From Scoparia ambigualis (taxonomy: Eukaryota > Arthropoda > Insecta > Lepidoptera > Crambidae): a stretch of 64,000 bases of DNA. Positions 34,229 through 45,695 of the stretch are shown here, in pieces. Both the position numbers and the translations under genes were made by a program. Position 1 is the stretch's first letter; each line of letters begins with the position of its first letter. Location: the NCBI GenBank assembly GCA_963921215.1, contig OY992528.1, positions 2,688,501 through 2,752,500 of the forward strand, in the 5' to 3' direction. The notes below the pieces were generated by a model, which was not told the origin of the DNA, searched no databases, and saw only the letters and a program-made list of their open reading frames with translations.

Positions 34229-35546
34229 CCACATCACCACAACCCATAACGCTCAGCCCAGTCTCGGCGTCAATACGCCTACAGCCGTCCTCCCCAAGAT
34301 AGCGCTGCCCAGGTTCAGCTCAAAAGTGGAGGACTGGCCCTCCTTAATTGCACTGTTCAGGAGTTTGACTGACGACATGGCGACCTTGTCGGAAGCAGTC
34401 AAGCTCAGATAGTGGAGCAAGTCAAGTCTCAGCGGTAAGGCATTAAGCATGGTGTACCACCTAAAGGTCACCAATGACAATTTTGCCGTGGCCATGGACA
34501 TCCTTACCAAGCGGTACGAGAACCGCCGGGTTCTCATCGATAGTTTCGTCGACATAATCCTGGGGCTGCCAAGCATCCACACGCGCTCTAACATACGCAC
34601 ACTTTTCCTCACTCCGCTCGTGTCCGCCCAGTGTGCCCTTAGTAATTTGGATCTGCCCATAGGAGACGACTACGTGTTTGTATCGATATTGGTGCGAAAG
34701 CTTAAGGGTCAGCTCCGCACGTTATTAGAACGCAGACACGGGTCTAGGAGCACCCTGCCCACGATGAGCGACCTCATCTTCTACCTCGACGAGCACGCGC
34801 GCTGTGTTGAGACAGACTTCTCCAACATAGCCCAGCCGCAACCCATTCACGCCCTGCCCGGCCCTTCTCGTAGCCGCGCGCCTCCACAGTTGCCCCATCG
34901 CACTTATGCTCAGATGGCTCAGCAACAACCCGACCATTACCGTGGCCGCTCCTCAGCTTCATCGCCTCACCGCGCCTATGATCAGCCTACTCACCAACCG
35001 TTCCGCCCAGCGCAGCAAATGCGTCACCGCCCATCCACCTCCCCGGCTCGCAGTCAGCCCTTCCCCGTCTACTCGGCCTTCCAGCAAAGCTGCTCCTCAT
35101 CATCGTCCTCGTCCTCTTCCTCACGTTCGACGTCCTACTGTCCCTATTGTGCCACTAGGGGACATAGGCTCATGACGTGCAGATAGTACAATGCCCAGCC
35201 AACACCGGGCCGTTGGGACTTTGTACAGGCACGCGAGCGCTGCCAGCGTTGTCTCGGCCCTCACTACGAGAGCGAGTGCAGGTCAAGGGGGGCATGCAAG
35301 GACTGTGGGAGCTCCAACCACCACACGTCCCTACATCGACCAGACGACCCAACGCACTCAGCTCATTCGTCGTCTGTACATATACCCCCACCACAGCTAA
35401 GAGAGCACTCGAGGGAGCGTCCCAGAAACAGCAGGTGGCACGAACCCGCACATGCTAAACAGGTGCAAACCAGTTCTCCTCACAGAGCCAGCCCGCCCAG
35501 GTCCGGTTCGCCAGGTAGGCCCCGCGAACGCCGCCAGCAATTATGA
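34229..35546 (+). pseudogene. BEL A gag remnant
   Basis: Lacks the N-terminus. From about 34449 it reads LKVTNDNFAVAMDILTKRYE and onward, colinear with the intact gag of copy B. It has a Pro/Ser-rich region, a serine run encoded by TCC/TCA repeats (about 35095-35130), and then the CCHC knuckle CPYCATRGHRLMTC. A private TAG at 35184-35186 replaces the Trp codon of copy B directly after that knuckle. The two further Cys/His motifs follow in frame. The frame then meets TGA at 35544-35546, at the same place as in copy B. Gag packages RNA in the element's particle; this copy cannot make a full protein. Confidence 0.85.
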
Positions 35547-38500
35547 CTCCCAACTATCACGGAGCACCCTAGCGAAGAGGTAGATCAAGACCATGCCCAT
35601 TCAGACCATGCCCATTTAGCCCATGTCCCTTTGGCCCATGCCCAGTCAACCCATGCCCACACAGCTGATACATACTCAGCTCATACAATTTCGGCTGATA
35701 CTCAATCAACTCACTCACCTTCTGTGCCCACTGGCACACCCATTTTGTTGCCAACCGTCTCACTAAGAGTCGCGGACGTACATGGCCATCTTTACACAGC
35801 CAGAGCTTTATTGGACTGTGGCAGTATGCTGACATTAATAACGTCACGCATGGCACGACTTTTGAACCTGCCATCAAAACCCACTTCTTTAAAAAATTAC
35901 AGGAGTTGGGAATCAGCACAAACATGAGTCAAAAGCGGCAATAACAATAGTATGCCGACCCACTCACAATGATACTCCTACAATCACTGCCACAGTTCAC
36001 ATTTTAAAAAACGTCACTGGCTACCTTCCTTTAGAGAAGGTACCAAACATTTCCCACATACTAGGCCAGCCACCCGTGCCATTGGCTGACCAGCTTTACC
36101 ACACACCAGCCCCGATCGACCTCTTATTGGGGTCGGACGTTCTTGGCCAGGTGTTGGACGGGACTAAGGTCTCGTTGGGCCTGGGCAAGCCCATAGCCTT
36201 TGGCACGATTTTCGACTTCGCGTTGATAGGACCCATTGAGGACTTGTATGCGCAGCCGGCGCAGCAGGTTAACTCAGCTCACGTCGTTAGCTTACAACCA
36301 GACTCAAGCTAAATCAGCCCAGGACATACGTCAGAGTCTGGAAAGGTTCTGAGAGTCTGAGGAGCCCCTCCCTCAATCTTACACTCATAATGATCCCCTG
36401 GAGGAACAATGCGAGGAAATCTTCCGCTCTACCACTACACGCGATCCCTCAGGCAGATATACGGTCGCTCTGCCCTTTCTAAAGGACGCCCCTCAACTAG
36501 GTAAAACTCACCCTATCGCATTACGCAGATTCCTCAATATTGAGAAGAAGCTAATGGCGAACCCGTCTCTGCGTTCTAAATACGTCGAATTTATGGCCGA
36601 ATACATCGACTTAGGGCACATGGCTCCCTGTCACCCAAATACATTCGCCCATAAACCTCACTTCTACATCCCTCACCATGGCGTATTTAAGTCAGGGTCG
36701 GACAAGCTGCGCATTGTTTTTGATGGTAGCTGCAAAAGCTCCAATGGTGTCAGCATAAATGAATGCCTACACACAGGCCCCGCCCTTCAACAGGACATTG
36801 TGGACATCATCATGTCCTTCAGAATGCATCCAGTCGTTTTCAGCACTGACATCCAGAGGATGTTCAGAAATGTGCTGGTTGCCCCAGACCAGAGACGGTA
36901 TCAGCTGATATAATGGCGGTCCTCACCAGATCACCCTCTGCTCACCTACGCCCTCAATACAGTCACCTACGGCTTAAGATCAAGCCCATACCATGCAATC
37001 CGCACTCTGCTTCAGCTAGCTGATGATGAAGGCCATCGCTACCCTGGAGCCGCTCAGGTTCTTCGCAAGTCTATCTTCGTTGATGACATCTTGTGTGGTC
37101 ATGACACAGTTGAATCCGCCCAAGCACTCCAGGACGAGTTGATAAGTCTGCTAGACCTAGGCGGCTTTCAGCTCAGTAAGTGGACATCTAACTCGCCTAA
37201 GCTGCTCGAGAGATTTCCCGACAACCAATGCGACATGCCCAAGGACTTCGACATGAACCAGTCCAAGTCCATTAAGGTCTTGGGTATACAGTGGAGCCCT
37301 CAGTCAGACGAGTTCACCTACCGCATCTCTCTGCCCCCCATCACACATGTCACAAAGCGGTCTATTTTAAGCACCGTAGCCTCCCTTTATGACCTAAACG
37401 GCTGGGTTTCTCCCGTTATCTTCCGCGCAAAGCTGCTGCTTCAGCAATTGTGGCTACTGAAGCTGGAATGGGATGAGCCCACTCCCTCTGAAGTACAAAC
37501 GGAATGGGACCACATCTCAGAGGATCTTCCGCTGTTGTCTAGCATTCGCTTCCCTCGGCACGTTTGTGCAAACAAAGGCTCAGCTGCATACTCGCTTCAC
37601 GGGTTTGCAGATGCCTCTGAAGCCGGGTTTGCCGCCGTTGTTTATCTCCATGAGCTCGATGCCTCCGGAGATACTTTGGTACACTTGATTGTCGTCAAGT
37701 CGCGAGTCGCACCAATCAAGAATCGCCTCACAATCCCCAAGTAAGAGTTGTCAGCCGCCACTCTACTCTTCCAGCTCATGATCCGTGTGTCGGTTCAGTT
37801 ATCGGCCCATATCAGTATACAACAACACATATGTTGGTCAGACAGTACAATAGTCCTGGCCTGGCTCAATACACCGCCTCACCGTCTTCAACCCTTTGAA
37901 GCCAACAGGGTAGTCAAAATCAGCTCAGGCTCACCAGAATGTACCTGGCGACACGTACCTTCCAAGCTCAACCCGGCAGATTGCGCAAGCAGAGGGATGT
38001 CTGCGCAATCCCTGTCAGCCCACGACCTATGGTGGTCTCCCACGTGGCTTAGACAGCCTTGTGAGTCTTGTCCTGCGATGCCCTTACCTCTGGGCCATCA
38101 CGCCCTGCCCGGCCTTAAGCCCAAACACGTCCCGTCACTGGTCACAGTGCCCGGTCTTGACTTTGACCTGCTCACTCGGTTCAGTTCACTAGACAAGCTC
38201 GTCGGAGTGACAGCTTGTCTAAAACGCTTTCTGCACAACTGCAGACACCACCCAGATTCGCGACGCTCAGGCCCCTTGTACGTCAGTGAACAAAGAGAGG
38301 CCCTACTTTACTGGGTGCGCAGTGTTCAGCACAATGAGTTTGCAGAGGACATCCACCGCCTTCAAACTGGCAAAATATGCTCCGTCAGACTCCAGCGGCT
38401 GTCACCTCTCATTAAAGATGAGCTCCTTAGAGTTGGTGGACGACTGTCCCATGCGTCTATCCGATATGACGCACAGCATCCGCTCATACTTCCCAGCTCT

Positions 38501-39687
38501 AGCCCACTTGTAGACCTCATCATTGACCACTACCACAAAATACACTGCCACCCTGGCGCTGACACCTTACACGCAATCCTACGCCAATAATTTTGGATAT
38601 TGTCCGCGCGCCGTATTATTAGACACCGAGTCTTTAAATGCATTAGATGCTTTCGATGCCGGGCCCAGCCGCAAGCGCCCTTCATGGCCGACCTGCCAGC
38701 CGATAGAGTTACGCCTCAGCCAGTATTTAGTCAAGTCACGACCGATTTTGCCGGCCCATTCCTCGTTAAATCTAGTACCCTACGTAATGTTAAACTCTTA
38801 AAAGCGTACTTTTGTATATTCGTGTGCCTCTCCACTAAGGCGGTCCATTTGGAACCGGTCTCGGACCTCAGCACGGAAGCGTTCCTCGCGGTGTTACAGC
38901 GTTTTATAGCACGCCGCGGTGCCCCGGTTCTCATCCGCTCGGACTGCGGTACAAATTATGTAGGCGCTAGAAATCAGCTCATTGAAGTACAAAACTTTCT
39001 TGCTTTGAATAATGACACGATTGCGCACAAGCTCGCTGGTCAGCACATTACTTGGTTATTAAACGTCCCTAATGGACCATGGTTCGGTGCGTTACATGAG
39101 ATCAACATAAATCAACTAAGCAACTTATATATCGCGTAATTGGTGAACAACACCTCACATTCGAGGAATTTTCCACACTCTTAGCACGAATCGAAGCTGT
39201 CCTTAACTCTAGACTTCTCTGCCCACTTTCGTCTGATCCTTCAGACTTTGAGCCGCTTACAGCCGGACATTTCATTATAGGCCGCCCACTAACGGCCCTT
39301 TCCGAACTATCCGTGGAAGATAGGCCGATTTCCACACGTAGGCGATTCCAAATGGTACAGGCCCTTTCCCAGCGCTGCTGGACGCTGTGGACCCAGTCTT
39401 ACGTTCACACCCTCCAAACCCGCTCCAAATGGTTGTCCCCATCCTCCCCTCCCCGAGTTGGCGAGCTCGTCCTCATCAAGGAGGACAACCTGCCTGCCCT
39501 CCAATGGAGACTGGGGCGCATTGCTCGCACCCTGCCTGGGAAGGATGGCGTCGTGTGGGTGGTAGACCTGGACACCGCCAATGGACACCTCCGGAGGCCT
39601 GTGTTCAAGATTGCCAGGCTCCCTCTGGATGAGCCCACCCTGGGCCCCGGAGGATGTACTCGCCACGGGCGAGACGTATTGTTATAA
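35547..39687 (+). pseudogene. BEL A pol remnant (PR-RT-RNaseH-IN-DUF5641)
   Basis: In frame with gag after the TGA. Order: a short HAHS-type repeat longer than in copy B; aspartic protease with LLDCGS (about 35810); RT with the LRIVFDGSCK region, STDIQRMFRN and FVDDILCG (near 37075); RNase H with FADAS, ELSAA, WSDST and NPADCASRG; integrase zinc region (HCHPG...H, CIRC), catalytic TDFAGP and SDCGTNYVGA; and the BEL C-terminal domain (DUF5641) up to TAA 39685-39687 inside the 3' LTR. Lesions: an extra A near 35892; frameshift near 36270; TGA at 36350-36352; TAA 36911-36913 in RT; TAA at 37742-37744 in RNase H; TAA in the integrase zinc region near 38588; a frameshift near 39110. Confidence 0.9.
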
Positions 39688-40054
39688 GTGTATTAAGATA
39701 CGCCTAGCGCCATCTAGCGTTGTATCGCGAAGTTGGCGCGCGGAGGTGAAACCGGACGCGCGCCCGCGTCAGTCTGTCTGCTAGCTACCGCGAGACGCCC
39801 AAAGATATACGCGCCCTGATATTGCCGTAGACTGCTTATATATAGTGACTCTGTGACCTTATTGATAGTGACCCTGGGATGATAGTGCCTTTGATCAGGT
39901 GAAGTGACTTTGTGCTGTGCCGTGACCATCACATCGCCTTTAATCGCCGCCCGACAGCTCGTGTCCCGGTGCCAGCGACCTCGTAAAGCCTGCTCCCGGT
40001 GAGCTCTTTTCTACCTCCTAACCACGTCGTATGTTAGTGCCTCTCGCACCAAAA
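39655..40054 (+). repeat. BEL A 3' LTR
   Basis: Starts TGTACTCGCC and ends at ...CACCAAAA before the TSD GCAGT. It shares only parts with the copy B LTR: it has an extra GCCGTAGACTGCTTATATAT block and a different last ~90 bp, so it is another LTR subfamily. The terminal AA instead of CA is unusual and the end may have drifted. A GCGCCATCTAGCG block and a CGTATTAAGATACG stem-loop are shared with B. Confidence 0.8.
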
Positions 40055-40352
40055 GCAGTCATGTATTCGCCCGGGACGACTCAGTTAGGAAACCTTTGAA
40101 AATTGCATACGATGGCCCATTCAAGGTTATCAAAAGAGGTACAAAAGTTTTCACAATTCAGTTACCCAATCGGCAAACAACGATATCGATAGATAGGTTA
40201 AAACCCGCGTATTTGTTATCCGAGTCATGCGAATCTGAAGAAAATGTTGCATCGTCAAATACAGCATCTGAGCACAAAGTACATGACCCAGTTAGTAAAA
40301 AATCACGATCAGGCAGAATTATTAAGCCACCCGTTCGTTTTAAATTAGATTG
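40055..40352 (+). pseudogene. Gypsy unit 1: GPY/F module and end of integrase
   Basis: Continues the frame broken at 34137: HVFARDDSVRKPL, then IAYDGPFKVIKRGTK and TTISIDRLKPAYLL, and ends KSRSGRIIKPPVRFKLD before TGA at 40351-40353. GPF-x-VI and IDRLKPA are hallmarks of the GPY/F module that ends Ty3/Gypsy integrases and helps target-DNA binding. The segment itself is undamaged; the gene is split by BEL A. Confidence 0.9.
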
Positions 40353-40437
40353 AGTAGTAGCAAATAATTTCATTTATCTTTATGCACGACAAAGCTAAAC
40401 ACGTTTTTTTAAAACACATTTTTCATAAGTATTTGAC

Positions 40438-40590
40438 ATGGGGCAATACAACACGAAAAACGAAGAAATCGTTATCGCTCAGGCAGGAACACAACAAGAA
40501 TTTAAAGTCAAGATGGAAATGTATGGAGCACTGATTACAGGACTAGCTGTGTGTGTTTTCCTCACCATACTTTGCCTATGTTGCAGTTGA
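40438..40590 (+). CDS. Small membrane protein ORF downstream of Gypsy pol
   Basis: ATG at 40438, 50 codons. MGQYNTKNEEIVIAQAGTQQ is followed by a short linker and one hydrophobic segment (about residues 31-47, ending CLCC). The Met-Gly start fits an N-myristoylation site, and the Cys cluster next to the membrane segment could be palmitoylated; both are inferences. It lies 85 bp after the pol stop, where third ORFs sit in Gypsy elements. TGA at 40588-40590 interrupts a Cys-rich frame: the next codons read CSKCTGRWFSKQV and stay open to 40893. It is much shorter than an Env. It may be an accessory protein or the tail of a lost Env. No family assigned. Confidence 0.4.
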   Translation: MGQYNTKNEEIVIAQAGTQQEFKVKMEMYGALITGLAVCVFLTILCLCCS

Positions 40591-41468
40591 TGCAGCAAAT
40601 GCACCGGCAGATGGTTCAGTAAGCAGGTAAATTCTTCAATAAATAAAGCTATGGTTTTGCGGTCAGCGGCATCATCTTTAAGTGACGCTACAAACGTAGG
40701 CACACAATCCCTTCCCAAGGTAATAATTCACTTATTCAATAATGATGTTACTTATATTTTTGATATTTTAGTCGTAAAGTTTAATTTGTCACATACAATA
40801 AGATGTAACTATGATAATAATATGTTATACGGCTACTGTTTTGATTGGCAAAATTGTAAATTTCTGTTGTGTGTGTTTACTTATATATTGTAACGAAAAA
40901 TCTTCTTACATTAATTTTAATATGTTCACCGTGTAATAAACCCTAGATCAGTGGTATACATACATACCAAATAATATAGTTTTTTTTCGATTAAAGGCGT
41001 TGTCTAAGTGGGTATTGTCGTTTACTATAAAGTAATTTTATAGTTGTTCATTTGTATTGCAGAATACACTACTTGGGCAACTACCACTAAATTCGTTAGG
41101 GTAAATATTATTAAGGTCGTAGGATATTTGTAATTGACTTAAAGTCGTATTTGTATTTTATTTTTTTATTAGTACCTACTCAATGTAATAAAAGCATGTT
41201 ACGTGCCGATGTCACACGGAATCCGCTGACTACGTGTTAACCTCATTTGCGCAATCACACTAGCGGCCGACACGAGGCGCCGACGCAGCAGAACGTGCAG
41301 CGCACCGGACACTGCATCGGGTTGCCACGGAGCCGCTCACTTTTGGCTCTACCATCGACCACTAGACACCTATTTTTAGACTCATTATATTGTAATTATT
41401 TTACTTCATTAAATTTAATTAAATAATTTTTGGTTTTTTTTGCATCCTTCGGCTGAAGCCTTCGTAAT
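40591..41468 (+). repeat. Gypsy 3' untranslated region and LTR (left boundary unresolved)
   Basis: The right end is fixed by the primer-binding site at 41469. The LTR should end near CTTCGTAAT. The left end is not clear; TGTAAC at 40889 is one candidate. It contains a GC-rich promoter-like patch at 41210-41360 in an otherwise AT-rich sequence. Confidence 0.5.
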
Positions 41469-41487
41469 TGGCGCAGTCGGTAGGATA
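41469..41487 (+). promoter_or_regulatory. Gypsy unit 2 primer-binding site (tRNA-Ser type)
   Basis: TGGCGCAGTCGGTAGGATA is the primer site known from insect gypsy-clade elements (17.6/297 type), complementary to a serine tRNA 3' end. It shows that a second, plus-strand Gypsy unit begins here. Confidence 0.85.
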
Positions 41488-41847
41488 CTTGCGGGCCGGT
41501 TCGCGAGGCACATTCGTAAAAAACTAAAATTCGCGTTCGCGTAAAGCCCGGGGCTATCAAGCACCACTGAACGAGTATCCGAATCTACAAGAGCTGCAGC
41601 CGGGAGGAGTATCAAGACATAGATACAGCAGAGAAACCAGAATGTACATGTAAGTACTGTAGAATCTTTCTAGAGTTGCTTCCTTTTATTTTTACCTTTG
41701 TGTGTTACTTACTTATCCAAGATTTTCCATCCACGGCAATCTGGGACCTCTAGGTTAGATAAAAACGCTAGATTTAAATTACAAGACTCTAATCGAGATA
41801 TTTTAAATATTAGTTGTAGTTCTAGCCAGTCGTTAGATTTATTAAAA

Positions 41848-42103
41848 ATGGCAGATATTGACAGTATCTTTAAAGCCATGCGGCTGGTTCCCGAATTTGA
41901 CGGGAACCCTAATGTGCTCAATAGATTCATAAAGTTATGCGATCAGATAGTGCAGGAATTTGTAGATAACAAGCCAGGTCATGAGTTTGCTAATACCGCA
42001 GTCATAAATGGAATTTTGAATAAAATAACCGGACCCGCGGCCCGGATGATTAATTCTAATGGTGTAGCGGAAAATTGGGCAGATATTCGCAACGCGCTTA
42101 TCA
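41848..42103 (+). pseudogene. Gypsy unit 2 gag, 5' part
   Basis: ATG at 41848; MADIDSIFKAMRLVPEFDGN and NVLNRFIKLCDQIV are typical of gypsy-clade Gag. The frame is open to the LINE insertion (TSD CTTATCA at 42097-42103) and continues at 47668. The upstream leader contains donor- and acceptor-like sequences (ACAT|GTAAGT near 41650; CCAAG near 41722) that I cannot confirm. Confidence 0.75.
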
Positions 42104-42351
42104 TTTATTTATTTATTTATTTATTAAAACTTTTGCAACAGTACATTACATGGCGGACTTAATGCCTAAAGGCATTCTCTACCAGTCAACCATAGGGTGG
42201 TGCAGAGATGACAAGGTAGGCGCAATTAGCTGCGGTGCCAAAAGATGTAAAAATAAAATATATATACATAGGTGTAGGCATATACATAAATACTTTTACA
42301 AACGTATAAATATACTTACATACCTACACTAAATAATATTTAAATAGGGCG

Positions 42352-45300
42352 TTATTGAGATGATTCTGCCATGGTTCTATCAAAAAGTAGCATGTGGACT
42401 TTCTTTCTAAAAGCGTCACGAGTTGTAGCCATTCTGACTTCTTGAGGTAGCGCGTTCCAGAGGAGTATGGACTGAATATGAAAGGAAGAATGAACAAAGC
42501 CAGAAGAGTGGCAGGGAGAGAGAAGGAGAAGATTATTTGAAGATCTAAGATTCCTGTCGTGAGAGGTGCAAAGATATTGAAAATGGGGAGTAAGATAGGA
42601 AGGAGCATTAGGAGAATTTAGGAAGGAGAAAAGTGTGGTAAGGGCGCGCCAACACCTCCGCTGGCGAATGGGCAACCATTTTAGCTCAGACCTATGCTGT
42701 GAGATGTGGTCGTACTTCTTCAGGTTGCAAATGAATCTGATACTGTTATTGAGCAATCTGTCAAGCTTATCAAGCAAGACTGAATTAAGATCGTAATAAC
42801 ACACGTCACCATAGTCAATCATAGGAAGAATTAAAGTCTGCGCAAGCATTACTTTTGTCTTGAACGGTAAGAAGTTCCTCAGACGATTTAAGGAACGCAG
42901 AGTCCAAGTAACTTTTTTACAGACACTAGCGACCTGAGAATGCCAACTGAGTGTATTATCGAGATGTATGCCGAGATTTTTAACGGTCATGCTAAATGGT
43001 ATGACCGTACCGTCAAATATTATAGAAGCAACAGAGTTAATCCTCACTTTATTCGTCATTCGCAAGCTGCCAACAATTATCGCCTGACATTTTGTAGGGT
43101 TTACAGCCACACCAAACCTACGAGACCAGTCGCTAACAGCTTCCAAGTCCTGATTTATTTTAATAATAGCGTCTGATAAGTCATCTACACGTGTTTGGGT
43201 GTAAAGCTGAAGGTCATCGGCGTACAGATGATACGCACACTGAAGGTGGTGGGTGATAAAGTTGATAAATATTGAAAATAATAATGGAGAAAGAATACCG
43301 CCTTGTGGAACACCAGCATTCAGGTTACGCCAATTTGATGATGTCTCATCAATGCGGACCGACTGCTGACGCTCTTGAAGATAAGAGGTGAACCATTCCT
43401 TTACCTCAGATGAAACCATAAGATGAGAAAGGATAGAAAGGAGGATGTCATGACTGACGGCATTGAAGGCGTTCGAGAAGTCTATTAGTACCAAGACTGT
43501 GACTTTTGTATCCTCCATACCCTGTCTAATGTCGCTGGTAACTTTCAGGAGAGCGGAAACTGTGCTGTGCCCAGGCCTAAAACCAGATTGCAAAGGAACA
43601 ACGAGGTTATTTTGGTAAATGAATCTTGCAAGTTGCTTTTGGACACAGACCTCGATTGCCTTGGACAGGAACGGAAGAATGGATATGGGTCGAAAATGGG
43701 TTGGATGGGACGGGTTAGAGATTTTGGGTAAAGGACGGACATAAGCCTTACGCCATTGGGAGGGGAATTGACAAGAGTCAAAGGAAAAGTTGATGATGTG
43801 GGTAATTGGAGAAATAACATGATCTAGGATAGAGACAATCATACGACGACTGATACCATCATGTCCCAGGGCTCCGGATTTGATGGAGAGGATAATCTTT
43901 TTGATTTCATCCACAGTAACAGGAGAAAAATGAAAAGTGTCGGTAATGAGACGAGGCAGACCCGCAATGTAAGCTACCGTTTGACAAATGGTTGAATGAT
44001 CTAAACTAACAGTAGTGGTGAAATGACGATTTAAATCATCCAACACAATTGTGTTAGGAAGAACAACACTACGGGCCTTGCCAATACCAAGGGTTCCAAA
44101 GAACTTCCAGATATTAGCGGGGGAGGACAATGAGATATTTTCATGAATGTGTCGGCGTTTAGCGTTGCGTATCATCTGATTGCATAGGTTTCTTGCAGAC
44201 TTGTAAAGACACCAATTTCCCTCAGACCGCTCTCTTTTAAATTTTCGAAAAGCCCGATTTCTACGTCTCATCGCCATACGAATCCCTCTGGTCAGCCAAG
44301 GGGCAGGTGGACGCTTTAGCTTAACTGACTTAACTGGCGCATGCACATCATAAATTGAGAGGATTTCCTGGTTAAAGATACCAACCTTCTCATCGACCGT
44401 GGAGACAGTCATTAAGTGTTCCCAATTGATTTGGGAAGCGTCTCTGAGCAATCTTTCTACATCCATACGACCAAAGCAACGCATGCGCAGCACTTTAGGG
44501 ACAGGTTTTGGGGGCTTAAGGATGTAAGAGAGGAAAATTAAGTCATGATGGGAAAAACCGGGAGCTGGACATTGACCATGAGAGGAAACAAGAGATGAGT
44601 TGGATGCGAGGATGAGGTCTAGCCAGGTGTCCTCGCCTGTAATGTTACAGTGGGTGGTTTGGAGTGGAAGGACATAAAGGCCAGCAGCTTCAATGATGTG
44701 AAGGAGTTTACGGGAACGTGGAGAATGACGGATGAGGTCTGTGTTGAAATCGCCCATGATGACGTGATGCGCATACTCTGACCCAAACGACTCAAGAACC
44801 AGTTCCAGATCCATGAAGTAATCTACAGCAGGAGGACAGTATACCACACCAAGGAGTGTCTTAACCCCTTTGACACTAATCTCTAGGAAGAGGTATTCAG
44901 CTGAAGGACAAGAAGTTGAGACAGATGAAGCAAGAATTTTGTAAGGAAATTCACTACGCAAGTAAATGGCCACACCACCCCCTCCCCTTCCAATCCTGTC
45001 ATTTCGGACAAGAATGAAACTAGTTAGAGGGTAGGTGGTAGAAAGAAGGTGTGGCTTGAGCCAACTTTCCGAAATCAGGATGGCATGAACATCAGCGCCT
45101 GTAAATGCCTCCACTATATCACTATACTGACTGGGAATGCTTTGGGCATTTATATGGCATATGTTAAGTGAGTTTTTAAGTTGGTTGAAGTTTTGACACA
45201 GAAATTCACCAAGAGTGTCAGGCATCGAGCAGAAACTTGAGTTACAAGAAAAGTCCGCAGAATCATTGGCAGAATGAAAGGAATCATCGTCAGATAACAT
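42352..45300 (-). CDS. LINE ORF2: AP endonuclease and reverse transcriptase
   Basis: About 982 residues from the ATG at 45300 (the frame is open 4 codons further, to a TTG). N-terminal APE-type endonuclease: ICHINAQSI, the ISESWLKP glutamate, MGDFNTDL and GFSHHDLIF. The central RT has VLIDFSNAFNAVSHD, GVPQGGILSPLLF and the catalytic YADDLQLY. The C-terminus ends WNALPQEVRMATTRDAFRKK, a CR1/L2/Daphne-style tail. There is no RNase H domain. The protein nicks target DNA and copies the element RNA there (target-primed reverse transcription). No stop or frameshift is seen, so the ORF could be functional. Clade call is CR1-like; the exact clade would need a tree. Confidence 0.92.
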   Translation of the reverse strand: MLSDDDSFHSANDSADFSCNSSFCSMPDTLGEFLCQNFNQLKNSLNICHINAQSIPSQYSDIVEAFTGADVHAILISESWLKPHLLSTTYPLTSFILVRNDRIGRGGGGVAIYLRSEFPYKILASSVSTSCPSAEYLFLEISVKGVKTLLGVVYCPPAVDYFMDLELVLESFGSEYAHHVIMGDFNTDLIRHSPRSRKLLHIIEAAGLYVLPLQTTHCNITGEDTWLDLILASNSSLVSSHGQCPAPGFSHHDLIFLSYILKPPKPVPKVLRMRCFGRMDVERLLRDASQINWEHLMTVSTVDEKVGIFNQEILSIYDVHAPVKSVKLKRPPAPWLTRGIRMAMRRRNRAFRKFKRERSEGNWCLYKSARNLCNQMIRNAKRRHIHENISLSSPANIWKFFGTLGIGKARSVVLPNTIVLDDLNRHFTTTVSLDHSTICQTVAYIAGLPRLITDTFHFSPVTVDEIKKIILSIKSGALGHDGISRRMIVSILDHVISPITHIINFSFDSCQFPSQWRKAYVRPLPKISNPSHPTHFRPISILPFLSKAIEVCVQKQLARFIYQNNLVVPLQSGFRPGHSTVSALLKVTSDIRQGMEDTKVTVLVLIDFSNAFNAVSHDILLSILSHLMVSSEVKEWFTSYLQERQQSVRIDETSSNWRNLNAGVPQGGILSPLLFSIFINFITHHLQCAYHLYADDLQLYTQTRVDDLSDAIIKINQDLEAVSDWSRRFGVAVNPTKCQAIIVGSLRMTNKVRINSVASIIFDGTVIPFSMTVKNLGIHLDNTLSWHSQVASVCKKVTWTLRSLNRLRNFLPFKTKVMLAQTLILPMIDYGDVCYYDLNSVLLDKLDRLLNNSIRFICNLKKYDHISQHRSELKWLPIRQRRCWRALTTLFSFLNSPNAPSYLTPHFQYLCTSHDRNLRSSNNLLLLSPCHSSGFVHSSFHIQSILLWNALPQEVRMATTRDAFRKKVHMLLFDRTMAESSQ

Positions 45301-45695
45301 ATTATAAAACAAATAATAAAAAAAATAGATACAAATAACCTAAAAAAATATATATAAATAAAAAGAAGAAAAACACTTTAAGCTTGTGCTTACTGCGTGC
45401 ACCACCCGCCAGTCAACCATTCACAAAAAAAAAATCTAATAATGTAAAAACAAAAGTAGATCACAAAAAAAAATGTAAAAGCAAGAAAATCAAAACATTA
45501 ACCAAATCTTACACAAAATAAAAAGGGCGATTAAATGATGTTGTTGATGTACAAACATAAAATAAATAAAAAATGATAATTAATTAAGGAGTGAAGACAA
45601 TGGCTGTATGGGCCAGTTTCCTCTGTCGAAGAAAAGGAAAAAAAAGAAGCGTGTACGTGACGTAACGTTTGACGTTGACAATTCAATCGTAAACA
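45301..45695. other. LINE inter-ORF spacer, A-rich
   Basis: A-rich on the plus strand, no gene. Part of the LINE. Confidence 0.6.

Larger units (their letters stand above)
34138..40054 (+). mobile_element. BEL/Pao retrotransposon copy A (5'-deleted, defective)
   Basis: Nested in the Gypsy integrase. A shortened 5' LTR (34138 to about 34228) runs straight into mid-gag, so the LTR 3' part, primer site, leader and about the first 100 codons of gag are deleted. Protease, RT, RNase H, integrase and the C-terminal domain follow with several stops and frameshifts. 3' LTR at 39655-40054. Confidence 0.9.

Noticed and set aside
34253..34660. Minus-strand ORFs overlapping BEL gag and pol (for example 34253-34660, 39307-39666, 61787-62146)
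   Set aside because: Shadows of the plus-strand BEL genes.
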